The notes under the pieces were generated by a model. The model had not been told where the DNA came from. It did no database searches and saw only the letters and a list, made by a program, of their open reading frames with translations. Of a stretch of 64,000 nt of DNA, positions 54,010-64,000 are shown in pieces (positions within the stretch are counted from its first letter, which is position 1; every line of letters begins with the position of its first letter). This stretch comes from Bimastos eiseni (taxonomy: Eukaryota > Annelida > Clitellata > Crassiclitellata > Lumbricidae), in the NCBI GenBank assembly GCA_959347315.1, contig OY365817.1, forward strand, positions 5,004,643 to 5,068,642. The letters run 5' to 3'. The translations under genes were made by a program, and so were the position numbers.

Positions 54010-55135
54010 ACCTGCTGCGGACTTCTCCGTGCTGGAACCACCCGATACTGGAGACAATAGACCATCAAACTAAAACATGACTGGAGAAGATCCTCAACAC
54101 GGAGCTCAATGACATTCAGTGGTTACAGGCTTCGCTCCCGATTAGAGATGGAGGACTCGGGACCAGGCGGGTATCGATGCTGGCAACTTCAGCCTATTTG
54201 GCGTCAGCTGCGTCGACCGTCTCGCTCGTGGGCGCCATCTTAGCCGTGGAAGAGTGGAACGACGTGTACCAGGAGGAAATGTTCAACGTTCGTAAGGATT
54301 CCCTTTCAGCGACGATTATACCGGTTCCGATCCAACAGAAGACCTGGGACAGACCTTTGATAAACGAAGATAAAGCGAAAGTCTGGTCCGGATGCGACAA
54401 CCCACTTAGTCAAGCCAGAATGCGAGCATTATCTGCCCCGCACGCCGGAGACTGGTTTTGGACTATCCCTTTGGTTCCTGCGGGTTGGGATTAAACAATG
54501 AGGCGGGTTGCGGCAGGACTTCGCCTAGGACTAGTGCTCTGTGCACCGCATCCATGTCAATGCGGGGAGAGCGTCGATCCAGGTGGACATCACGGTCTGG
54601 TCTGCAGAAGATCAATGGGAAGAGCAGCACGACACTCTGCCATAAATGAAATAATCTGGAGAGCTCTCTTGAACATTCCGAGCTCAAGAGAACCATCGGG
54701 ACTGATCCGCACCGATGGCAAGAGACCAGATGGCGCCACATTAATCCCATGGGCGAGAGGCTGACACCTAGCATGGGACGCAACAGCCATTCACACATGC
54801 GCATCCTCTTATGTACATCTGACAGCATCAACAGCCGGTGGAGCAGCAGAACATGCCGCAGAACGAAAGTGCATCAAGTACTCATCCCTCCCTACCAGGC
54901 GTGATTTTGTGCCAGTGGCCATCGAATCACTGGGTCCCATAAACCGTACTGGAATGGAGTTTCTACAAGAGCTGGGCCGCCGTATGACACAGGCAACGGG
55001 AGACCCTCGCGAAACAACTCATCTTTTTCAACGTCTATGTATTTGTACACAACGTTTTAATGCAGTGGCAATCAGAGGCTCTTTTGTTCAGCCCGATGGG
55101 GACGAAAACCTATAACAGTTATAATAATAATAATA
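54010..55135 (+). mobile_element. Non-LTR retrotransposon ORF2 C-terminus
   Basis: Reads in two frames. First (54010-54494): LEKILNTELNDIQWLQASLP, GGLGTRRVSMLATSAYLAS and WFWTIP. After a frameshift near 54490 (54498-55115): VAAGLRLGL, the zinc-like CQCGESVDPGGHHGLVC, RTDGKRPDGATLIPW, a TGA at 54762-54764, then SLGPINRTGMEFLQELGR and HLFQRLCICTQRFNAVAIRG. This is the domain that follows reverse transcriptase in a family of LINEs common in invertebrates. The stop is followed by (TAA)n, as in the relative at 29700-30030. Confidence 0.82.
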
Positions 55136-55139
55136 ATAA

Positions 55140-55940
55140 TCATAATAGTAATTTATAATATAATATAAATAAATATTATAAAAGAATATAATACAATCAA
55201 TGCAATACATTATGTTACATTACATTACATTTACATTACATTATTATTAAAACACAAAATTATATTATATAATGTGATGTTTTTGCGCCTCTGCATAGTC
55301 ACCTTAAAGAGGCACTACTTAAATTCTCTTAATAATAATAATAATAATTCCCGATTATATAGTCCCAATAATATTATATAAAATAATATAATATAACTCA
55401 ATATATCATATTAAAAAAGTTATTTTATGTAATGCTTAAATTGGACTTGAAAATGTTCCAAATTATTGTCACTAGATCACATATTCTCCATCTCATGGTA
55501 TGCATGGTATTGTTCGTTTTTAGCATATTTTCAAATATCTATTCTATTATATTCCCGTTTGAATTTAGTGATCGATGCCCCTCGGTGAAAAGTCTCAAAT
55601 ATGTTTATCTTAAATCTATAGTTAATCAGTTAATCAGTTTGCATATAACCTTTGTAACATTCTTATCGTTACTATGGAGTTTTTTATTGCTTTAACAGCT
55701 CTGTGATTGTGATGGTACATCGGTAATGTTTTTCATGATTTTGGTACATGATGTGTCAAAATGTCCATATCATTAGCAATCTCTATAGTTCTCAAAACAG
55801 CTATTAATACTTATATACATAGTTGATCACAGCTTGTTGGTCATCACGTGACAAATACTATATAAAGATTTACATACAACTAGACATTATCATCATCTGA
55901 ATACAAGTTTCTAATCTATACACTATCTAAGACTTGAGTC
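55140..55940. other. No gene recognised
   Basis: AT-rich with short (AAT)n and (TTACAT)n tracts. An 87-codon open stretch at 55432-55695 is hydrophobic but has no support. Confidence 0.35.
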
Positions 55941-55944
55941 AATG

Positions 55945-57824
55945 TCAAAGGTGTTTCTCATCAGCATGAATGGGTGGCAGAGGCAGAACCCTTGAGGGTT
56001 CCTCGTAATGATGTGGGTGGTAGAGACCCCAGCGGGGCACAGCAACCTGTCCATCAATGTCATGAGGAGTTGCTTGATATCCTCGCTGACAAGGCACAGG
56101 AGCCACCCTCTGATCGATTCCAAAGACCTTCTTCTCCGTTGGTTTTGAAGTTCCCTCCCATGACCACAGCAGTTCCTTCATGTCTCCACCACGAATTGTT
56201 GCCTCTCTGCGTGAATACCAATCCGGGACTGTGGCCGCAGAACTTCGTGCGTAGAAGCCATTGTAGTCATGGCCCCATTTGGCCCAGCCACGCTGCTCAA
56301 ATAAAATTTTATGAGAATAAGTTTCAATAGCAAAAGAGTATTATTTGATTAAAACACAAATATTATGTTGACAGTTTTTAAGTTGAATGAGGCAATAATA
56401 CTGGAGTTATTTATACATGACATAACTGTGGTTTTCACAGTTTTATCAACAGTTTCTACATCCTGCATTAATTTTTTTTATTATTTCTCTGGTAATCATG
56501 TCAGTGTATTTTTTTAATTCTTTTCTCAATGCTGACAATGTCCTTGTATGCTGTTAAACCGTGTTCTGTCCCACATGGTATTTGACCCATTAAGAGTTAA
56601 GCTGCATCACTTCCCATCACAGACGGAAACTTTATGTTTGTTGTTGCCAATCGGGAAACTCTAGGATTAGAGGAAAGCAGAGTAAATAAGATCTTAATAA
56701 TAATAATAATAATAATAATGACAATTTCAATGTATATGACACCGTAACATGGCCATATCACTACAAGGGCGCCTCATAAACAACTAACTAACCTTATCTT
56801 CTAGATGATGTATTGACTAAGCTAAGGATTTGCATGTCATGAACCTACATGGTGGCTCCAGTCTGCACCACATTTACAGCTGTTTGGATAGTGAGGCAAT
56901 AAAGTGGAACTGGTGGTGGATGATCTCGCCTGCCAATCCTCAGTCTCAGAAGATCATTAAAGTCTTCCAACTTTCAAGTGTCCAGGAACCAGTCATTCAT
57001 CAATTTACATGTCTGAACCTTACTTGTTCTCAATGATATTAGTTTTAGTTTTTAGTTACTTTAGTTTCTTCTGAAGCAGCACTATAGAAATTTATAATTA
57101 TAATAAATAAACCAGTGTCTTCTAATTAAGATGCATATTTTCTATCTTTTGGCTCTTGAGCTGTTACAAGGTAAAATTTTTATAACAGGATAAAACACTC
57201 ATGTGTTCATAGTGCCACATCCATCCAAAATGGTCTCTCATCTTTTTTCCAGCAATCTCAACTTTTCAGGCGAATTCTTTACTTAGCATAACATGAATAA
57301 AATAACTTGAAAAAAATTATATGTAACGAATGACGTCCACCAACTTATGAAACTTCGACTTTAATTTAAAAGTGAACTGAAGGCCACATGATCCGTCATT
57401 TGTTTGAAGACAAATGTTTGACACATCCTCATAAATGCCATTGTTTCCGGACAAGTGAACGCAAACTGTTTTTGTTTGCTAATTCAACATTCCAAAATAC
57501 ATAGGAAAATTTGAGTCAAGATTACCGATTTTATGACTTATGCAATAAAATACCAGTATACATTTTGCATACATGTTCTTGCCCTTCAAAAAAAACTTCC
57601 TTGACTGCTCAACTGCAAATCGGTAATCTTGACTCAAATTTTCCTATGTATTTTGGAATGTTGAATTAGCAAACAAAAACAGTTTGCGTTCACTGCACTG
57701 AATACCTGCCCCTCTGCAGGAAATGAATCAGCAAATAAAAAATTATAAAAGCAATAGGCATGAAAGATGCAAATTTTGTCACCTGAACACGATCACAGTG
57801 ACTGCTCGTGTAAGGGCTTGTCAT
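55945..57824 (-). CDS. Predicted small three-exon gene, unknown family
   Basis: Exons 57824-57783 (starting ATG), 56929-56849 and 56292-55945 (stop TGA) join in phase to 471 nt, 156 residues. Signals: donor CAG/GTGACA, acceptor GGCAG, donor CAT/GTAGGT, acceptor TTTGAGCAG. A further acceptor (TTCTTGTAG) lies 15 bases before the ATG, implying a 5' untranslated exon. The protein starts MTSPYTSSHCDRV and is rich in Trp, Tyr, His and Pro (GWAKWGHDYNGFYARSS, ELLWSWEGTSKPTEKKVFG, WGLYHPHHYEEP). It has no signal peptide or membrane helix. That composition resembles small axonemal microtubule-associated proteins, which is only an impression. I recognise no family. Exon 3 is most secure, exon 2 least. 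Confidence 0.55.
57455..57693. repeat. Perfect 76-bp inverted repeat (foldback)
   Basis: Arms 57455-57530 and 57618-57693 are exact reverse complements over all 76 bases, with an 87-base spacer. The outer ends read GTGAACGCAAACTG. It lies in the first intron of the predicted small gene. Perfect arms imply recent origin, as a foldback transposon or inverted duplication. Confidence 0.95.
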
Positions 57825-57899
57825 GTTCAGATTTGCCTGCCTACAAGAACAGACAGAAGTAAAAATAAGATACAACAGAATGAGTAAATTTCAGTCAGT

Positions 57900-59320
57900 G
57901 ACAAACATTGAACCAGCCAGTAAACCAGATTCCTATCATTAACTCATCTTGCAAGAATGATGGGTCTGTTCTGCTCACAGTTTGGATGTCTTTCTAATAC
58001 CTGTCATTCAGTACCAACAGAAGAAAACCTTTCAGTTCAATTTTAATGCCATACATATTTACTAAAGTTATTAACATTTGCAAATAGTGTTCCTCATTTC
58101 TGGACACATTGCTTTTAGTCAGTTTCTTTTCGTGTGCTTCAGACAAATTCGTTTGTTGTTGCAGTCTTTGTCACATAGCAGAGATCTGAACAACATTGCT
58201 GCCTATATTGGAGCTAAAGATTAAAACGCTCAGCCTCTAAATTTGGGAATACGGGTTAGAAGATCACTCAAGGTGGTTGCTGTGTAAGGCTTTTGAGCAA
58301 GTTATTCCCTCTAAAATGCTCAGCACCATCAATTTCTGTCGTATGGTTGTGCATGCACTTCTGAACTTTATAGATGGAGGGCAATTTCAATTACAATTGT
58401 ATTGTATTGTATTGTATTACAGAAACATATTAACTCTATATGCATATCTGCCAACTACCACATCATCCTTTAATTTCCATGATGTTCATATAACCAACTG
58501 CTGCATTCCATTTCTCTTCTGGTTGTTTTGCTAATGTCCTGGTCTTCAGTGATCTTCACTTCAGCAACTCGTTTCTTACTGGCATTACTAAAGGGAACTT
58601 AAAACCTCAATGTAATGACAAATACCTCAACCAGAACTTGGAAACCAAAATACTCAAAAGGCTGCCCATGGAAAGCAAAAAAACTTTCATGACCAGGCTA
58701 CTCGTATACAAGAATCAACACTATCTTCACTCTAAGCCGACTTGACTAATCAACCAAATCTTCAGACAACATGGACAATGACAGCTCATGGCAACTGTCT
58801 CCAGCATCTGGTCAATCTGAAAACTCTGTTTTCTCATTCACACCTTCCTTCCAAACTCATATCTTTCTGAATGCAATACCTCTACAGCTAATGAATGAGT
58901 TGCTCCCTTGTCAGCACTTATAATCTGGGGGGTCTAGTTGGGCTGATATCATGTCATTGACTATGGTGGCCATTTCTGGCATTGACTCCATACTCTGGAA
59001 TCACCTCTGGCAAATCTTAGCTCTGCAAAATCTCTTTTGGCTGTCATGTCTCAACTCTCTTCCGCTGTAGACAATTCCAGTGTCTCTGCTGAACTCCTTC
59101 TAGAGCTTTGATTTGTGTAACCTTGAATTTTAACTTGAACAGTAAGTTTGCACAAGTGCATCCTTAAACATATGCCTAGAGCACTATTTTGAAGGAATAT
59201 TTATAATTTATAGTATTTATAATCTATTTTCCTAAGAACATTGATCACTTATTTACTAAGAATATTTATCATTTCATGTCAAAGAATACTTTGTATTTAT
59301 TTTCTAAGAATATTTGTATC
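57900..59320. other. No gene recognised
   Basis: Includes a short (TTGTA)n tract near 58395 and several short open stretches without recognisable motifs. Confidence 0.35.
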
Positions 59321-59329
59321 ACTGTTTCT

Positions 59330-59790
59330 CGTAGCTGCTTTTACCAGCTGTGCCAATTGCAAGTAATATCCGGTTCTCTTGCCTTCATTACCAGTCGCCT
59401 TGACTATTGCTCCTCAACAGATATAGGCTTCCTATAGGGTCAGATTGAGTGCTTGGAGAGGGTTTTATTTTCTAAGAACGTGACATTCTGCACGTACTTC
59501 CTGTTCCATACCGCATCGAATTCAAGCCATGCTTGCTCTATTACAGATTGATTCATGGATTAGCCTCCAGCATCTGCTTCAGGACACTCCTCTGTGTCTG
59601 GTCTGCGACTCAGATCCTCTGTGAAGACTTAACTCCAAGTGCGGAGGATGTGATCGCGTTTCCGGCCACTGGTCCACGGCGTTGGAACGATCTTCCACCT
59701 ACCGTTAGATTGGCCGACTCAGTAGACTTCTTTAAAACTAAGTTGAAAGTGTTTCTGTTTAATAAGGCTTTCTCTGTCTGCTGACTTTCA
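59330..59790 (+). mobile_element. CR1/L2-like LINE 3' fragment
   Basis: Translated pieces read PVPYRIEFKPCLLYYRLIHG, then FPATGPRRWNDLPPTVRLAD and FFKTKLKVFLFNKAF, the end of a CR1-type reverse transcriptase protein (the pattern APxxWNxLP and FKxxLKTFLF). The stop codon lies at 59782. Earlier codons are shifted. Confidence 0.75.
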
Positions 59791-59914
59791 TTTTAGGTTG
59801 TAAGGTGCCCTTTTAGCGATTAGGGCCGCATTTACGGTGCCTTATAAATCGGCATTGTAATTATTAGCATTATTCATGTGCGACTATTGGTAGCATCCCC
59901 AGAGCGGATCATGT

Positions 59915-60150
59915 ATCTGACAACAAGCAGGATGTCCTGCACTGGCTGCCTCTATCCCAGCACATCTAATTTATGGTATCTGCTTTTGTTTGGCACTGCC
60001 TCATTGGTACTGTGCCTGCTTACTTGCAAGAGTTCTATAGTCGTATCTCATCCAGTAGTGGTCAACGACCATTACATCTGACCGTCCATTTTGCACACAC
60101 TTCTATAATGCAGCCTCTTGCTTTCTCTGTCATGGGACCAACCATTTTAA
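59915..60150 (+). mobile_element. Second LINE fragment
   Basis: Plus-strand codons reading DVLHWLPLSQHIQFMVSAFV, then HCLIGTVPAYLQEFYSR, match the HWLPxxxRIxFK-LAPxYL part of CR1-like reverse transcriptases. It overlaps the normal position of the same motif in the fragment just upstream, so it is a separate copy. Confidence 0.65.
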
Positions 60151-60299
60151 TCACAAATGCATTGAAAATGACAAATGACAGTCAATCATTTGCATTTACT
60201 ACCATGAAATGACTGATACCAGCAACTGATTTCATAGTTATTTTGGAAACACTGTTGAGAGGTTTCCAAGAAGTTGTGCTGCTGAATTACTTAAATAAA

Positions 60300-61290
60300 A
60301 ATATTCAATTTTATGTCATGATGTGGTATGTGTCGGTTACTCTATCAATTCCAGCATTTTTGTGAGATTGCTAAAGGTGCCACATAGATCTTAAAATATA
60401 TAAATGTTGTACTTAGAATTTGAGTCTTGGTACATCAGTGGTACTGGAAATTTATCGCATTCCTGTCTGTCGTGTGATATACAACTGTTAAAGCTAAATA
60501 CACACGTGTCTTCGGAACCTTAATTGCACGCCTAAATAATTAAATAATTCAAATAAGAGTATAGGTTAGCGGAGTTATAAAAAACGCCTTGTATTCTTAT
60601 AATTAATAATTATTGCCACAGCCTTTGCACATTCGTATACTATATGGGCCCATGCCTCGATCCTTATCGTATACGCACCACATATGTGGCATTTGAAAGA
60701 GAGGCGGTTCTCGCTGACGGAGATGTGTCCACGTTGGATCCAGTCTAGTCGGATAAGTAGCCATAATTAATCGTCTGAATTATAAAATCGGTTCTGATCT
60801 GTTTCAGAAAACGAATCTACGCCTATTATTTCGCAATTTATGAAACGTAAGGTTAACTGTTTACTGTATCCTAGCAACGACCCGCCCAATGACATGGCCA
60901 TTCAGCTGCCATGCAATTATAGCGCCTCGCTGGGAACACTGTTCAAATTCTGCGCATTGTGGCAATAAATGTTATTTGACAGGTCGGAAATTCTAATAAA
61001 TTATTCTTAGTTACCAATAGTCCATAAATAGGAAACAAGAACACTAAATTGTTGTTCAATAGCGAAATGATAATTAAATTACGACTTTGTTTAAAATTCA
61101 AAATTGATGCTGGCTGTGTAAAATCGCACAGTAGGGCCTAGCTTATGCTAGGCCCTACTGTGCGTTTGCTGGCAGTCTAATACAGATTGGGCCTATTCTT
61201 AATTACTTAGTCCAACTCAAATATATATTTTCTTGGCTTTCGATCAAATTCATTTTGCAGTTTGGCTTCAGCAACGACTTAACTGCTAGG
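60300..61290. other. No gene recognised; contains a perfect hairpin
   Basis: AT-rich DNA. At 61125-61164 two perfect 18-bp arms (CGCACAGTAGGGCCTAGC and its complement) surround a TTAT loop. Confidence 0.5.
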
Positions 61291-61295
61291 CCTAT

Positions 61296-61298
<3 letters not shown>

Positions 61299-61325
<27 letters not shown>
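61299..61325. repeat. (AT)n microsatellite
   Basis: AT run directly before the outer fragment of repeat copy B. Confidence 0.9.
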
Positions 61326-61327
<2 letters not shown>

Positions 61328-63315
61328 GAGGAAGATTCTGCCTGTCTGTGTGTCCTTGGCAGTCGATGCATTTGCACAGTTTTAGAGTAATTCACTCCAA
61401 ACCATTGAACACTTGGGGCTCACATTTCGACCTCACTTTGTAAATCTTGTTTCTACCACATCAGGGCAATACGTCACATAAGGTCGACTAACTAAAAGTA
61501 TGTCTGAAACTATAGCCCAATCACTTGTCTCCTCTCGCTTCGATTATGCTAATTCATTTTTTGTCGGTCTCTCAGACCTTGAACTCAAAAGACTTCAACG
61601 TATCCAAAATACCTTAGCTCGAGTAGTGCTACGTGTCCCACTACGAACATGCTCCTCTGCCCTATTCCATCAGCTACATTGGCTCCCTGTTGAATTCAGA
61701 ATCAAATTTAAGTAAGCTTGTTTGACCTACAAAGGTCACCAGTGCACCTACCTATATTCATGCTTTACTAACTCATTACATCCTCCTCGTTGCTTAGGAT
61801 CATCAAGTACAGGTCTTTTAGTTGAACCACGATGCAGAACAGTTAGGCCTATGGGCTCTCGTGCATGTCATGTCTCTGCTCCTAGGGAATGGAATCGACT
61901 GCCACTCTCTCTTCGTAGCTCAAATTCACTTCCTTCCTTCCTTCAAAAAGCGACTCAAAACTCACTATTTCTCTTTGGCCTTCAAGGATTTGGAATTCTA
62001 ATTGCATCTTCTCCTGGCGACTGACTATCCGCGCCTCAGATTCACATTTAGGTGTGACCTTGTGACCTTAATAAATAAATAAATAAACCTCACCGTTGGT
62101 TCGGGGAAACACTTGATGCACGCAGTCCAGAGGTTCCTGGAACCCGCTCACGCCGTCTTCCACGTCTCCCGGGGCAAAAACCTTCGGCGCACCCTCACAC
62201 ATCCATAAAATCAAAGTTAGTTTCCTTCGTACACGTAGCCTGCCAGCTATACAATATCGTTTAGCTGCCACCAGCAGCTGTCAGCCTGCTTGTCTGTCTG
62301 TCTGTCAGCCTGCTTGCCTCTCTGCCTCTCTGCTTTGTATAGGCGTATAATTATACGTGAACAATAGAAGCCTATCCTAATCTGACATTGTGCTCGCAAC
62401 AGCAGAACCAGGAAAAGGCGGTTTAATACCTGATCAGAGCTTCACTCCCCGGATTCGACCTGGCACCGGAAAGAAACGAGAGGATTGGCTATTATATTGC
62501 GGACTTGATTTGGTATAGCGCCGGTGATTAAGCTGGTCTCCATGACCTGGCTTTTGTGGGCGCTGTGAAATTTTCGAGGATTTACATTACAAAGACTTTC
62601 GAATCTGAGCAAGCTACGGCGAAGTCAAGTTTGCACAATCGGTCTGTACCACAACCGAATGTTGGACAAATGCCCCCCCCCCGGACAGAAGCTCCCGGGA
62701 CAAAAGCCCCTCCCAACTAGGACAAAAGGCCCTCAGTGTAGACCATAAGTTCGCTCAAATTATATGTGCATGCTTGTATATGTGTACATATGAATGGTTG
62801 TATGCACAATATGTATGTGTGCATGGATGTGTCCATGTCGGCTAAGTTTTAGAGTAGAGGGGTTGGTGGATTGTTGAGGAGGAAGAAGAAGGAGGAGGAA
62901 GTCGTAGGGAATGATCCTGGAGTAGGGGAAAGAACAAGAGTGACGCTGAGAAGAGGGTGAAGAGTGAGAAAAGGAGGATGGGGTGGGAGGAGGAAGTGTT
63001 AGGATAGGGTGAGAAGTTGAGGAAGGGGAGAAAGTTGGGCAAAGGTGAGTGAGAACAAAGAGTGAATAGAAATTAGAGAAGACGAAGAAAGAGAAGAGGA
63101 ATTAGAGTTGAGGAGGAGGGATTAGATTGAGGAAAGGTGAATTCTGCCAGACAAGCAGCCTCCTGCAGGGCTGCAGAGTCACCTCAGGCCAGTCAGGAAC
63201 GATAGGCCGCAGATGCCACAAGAACAGAATTGCCTCCCCACAACTTCGTCCTCAATCGAGGTGCCCCATAATCTTCTTCACCCTGGCGAACGCCGGGTAC
63301 CCCAGCGAGTAGCAT
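61325..63315 (-). repeat. Dispersed 1.1-kb repeat, copy B, split by a LINE
   Basis: Inverted relative to copy A (12957-14090). The part at 62090-63315 matches A from GGTACCCGGCGTTCGCC to the GCGTGCATCAAG region. The remaining end (CATCGACTGCCAAGG in A) lies at 61325-61405, beyond a CR1-like LINE. Copy B also has a private block (62660-62850) with GGACAAAAGCCC-type repeats. Confidence 0.8.
61405..62090 (+). mobile_element. CR1-like LINE, 5'-truncated, inserted in repeat B
   Basis: From 61500: AQSLVSSRFDYANSFFVGLS, LKRLQRIQNTLARVVLR and LHWLPVEFRIKFK. After a stop at 61713 and a frameshift come SAPREWNRLPLSLRSSNSL and FLQKATQNSLFLFG. The 3' end is TGTGACCTTAATAAATAAAT, an (AATA)n tail typical of CR1-like elements. 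The insertion point splits copy B precisely between its CCAAAC and CCTCACCG ends. Confidence 0.82.
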
Positions 63316-64000
63316 ATATGTTAACTGAATTTGGCCTTACAACCCAAGGTTTATATAAGGCCTATGCCTAATTTAAGCCTTATAGGTATATAGGGCTGTA
63401 CCGAATAGGTGATTTTCACTACTCGAGCGAATACGATTAGGCTAATTGGACTAACTATTCGGCCGAATACGAAGTGTACAAAATAGGACTAACGATAAAT
63501 TTCACTATTTCAAATTTGAGCAAAAGTTTCAATTGAGTAAATTGAATAAATAAACTAAAAGTAAACAGCTAACCTAACTTAATTTTTGCAACCCTCTGCC
63601 AGTCTGTATGCACTAAGAATGGAACTAGTTTAGCTAAGCTTAGAAATGAGACGGCTGACACTGCGATACCGTAGTGCAGGCATTAGCTAGATCAATCGTG
63701 GTTTGTACTCGCAGCTACACGTAATTAGAGTAATGCTTGCATGGTTGCCGTGTAAGCCACAGTCCGTCATTTAAAATACACAGGACTGTAAACAATTAGG
63801 CCTAATACGACAGGGAGTCCGATGAATGAAGGGTGTATGCGGGCCGGGTCATCTAGGTTGCAAATTTGTGACCGATGTGCGACGGTACGTAAGCCTAAGC
63901 CTACGTTAAACCCCTGAATATCTCAAACCTAAAACTTTTCTTGGAAAAAATTATGATTTCCAGTCCTGCTGATAGGAATATAGGTCAGGTGGACCTACTA
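63316..64000. other. No feature recognised
   Basis: AT-rich DNA to the window end without coding pattern or clear repeat. Confidence 0.35.

Noticed and set aside
54463..54831. 122-codon minus-strand open frame
   Set aside because: Antisense shadow of the LINE protein whose motifs are clear on the plus strand.
62842..63042. Pro/Ser-rich minus-strand frame
   Set aside because: It is the pyrimidine-rich part of the dispersed repeat, not a protein.

Overview
This is nuclear DNA of an animal, most likely a marine or aquatic invertebrate. The recognisable genes have spliced exons, GT-AG introns of 1 to 12 kb and metazoan domain architectures (a DEG/ENaC channel and a BTB-BACK-PHR protein). The rest is packed with eukaryotic transposons: Polintons/Mavericks, Gypsy LTR elements, hAT transposons, CR1-like and other LINEs, and tRNA-like SINEs. 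I cannot name the species or the phylum. There are no bacterial operons, no CRISPR array and no rRNA.

Layout. (1) 207-6724, minus strand: a decayed Polinton carrying integrase, PLA2-like, fibre-like, protease and B-family DNA polymerase genes. (2) 7698-28606, plus strand: the last five coding exons of a DEG/ENaC-type ion channel. All five join in phase (888 nt, 295 residues). The introns hold a tRNA-like SINE, a 1.1-kb dispersed repeat, a second Polinton (about 15.5-20.9 kb), a third Polinton fragment (24.8-25.6 kb), several tandem repeats and a hAT element (25729-28030) that contains another hAT (26437-27456). (3) 28.6-37.5 kb: LINE remnants, one split by an insertion, and a nearly complete ZMYM1-like hAT transposon (34051-37497) with terminal inverted repeats and a target duplication. 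(4) 37617-51593, plus strand: a two-exon BTBD3/6-like gene of 496 residues. Its 12.5-kb intron contains an LTR element with integrase ahead of reverse transcriptase, a second Gypsy element rearranged head to head, and a 756-bp transposon with a perfect 8-bp target duplication. (5) 51.6-64 kb: a duplicated scrap of the BTBD exon, LINE 3' ends, a previously unnoticed three-exon small gene on the minus strand (55945-57824, 156 residues), and an inverted second copy of the 1.1-kb repeat seen near 13 kb.

How the parts relate. Only the channel, the BTBD-like gene and the predicted small gene look like host genes. Each keeps its exon reading frames although its introns are filled with transposons. 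The virus-like Polinton genes are mostly broken by stops and frameshifts and are best read as fossils. The least damaged mobile genes are the hAT transposase (two frameshifts) and a 192-residue Polinton membrane protein.

Basis. Domain calls come from reading translated motifs by eye. Splice junctions come from GT/AG signals plus phase agreement. No database search was run.
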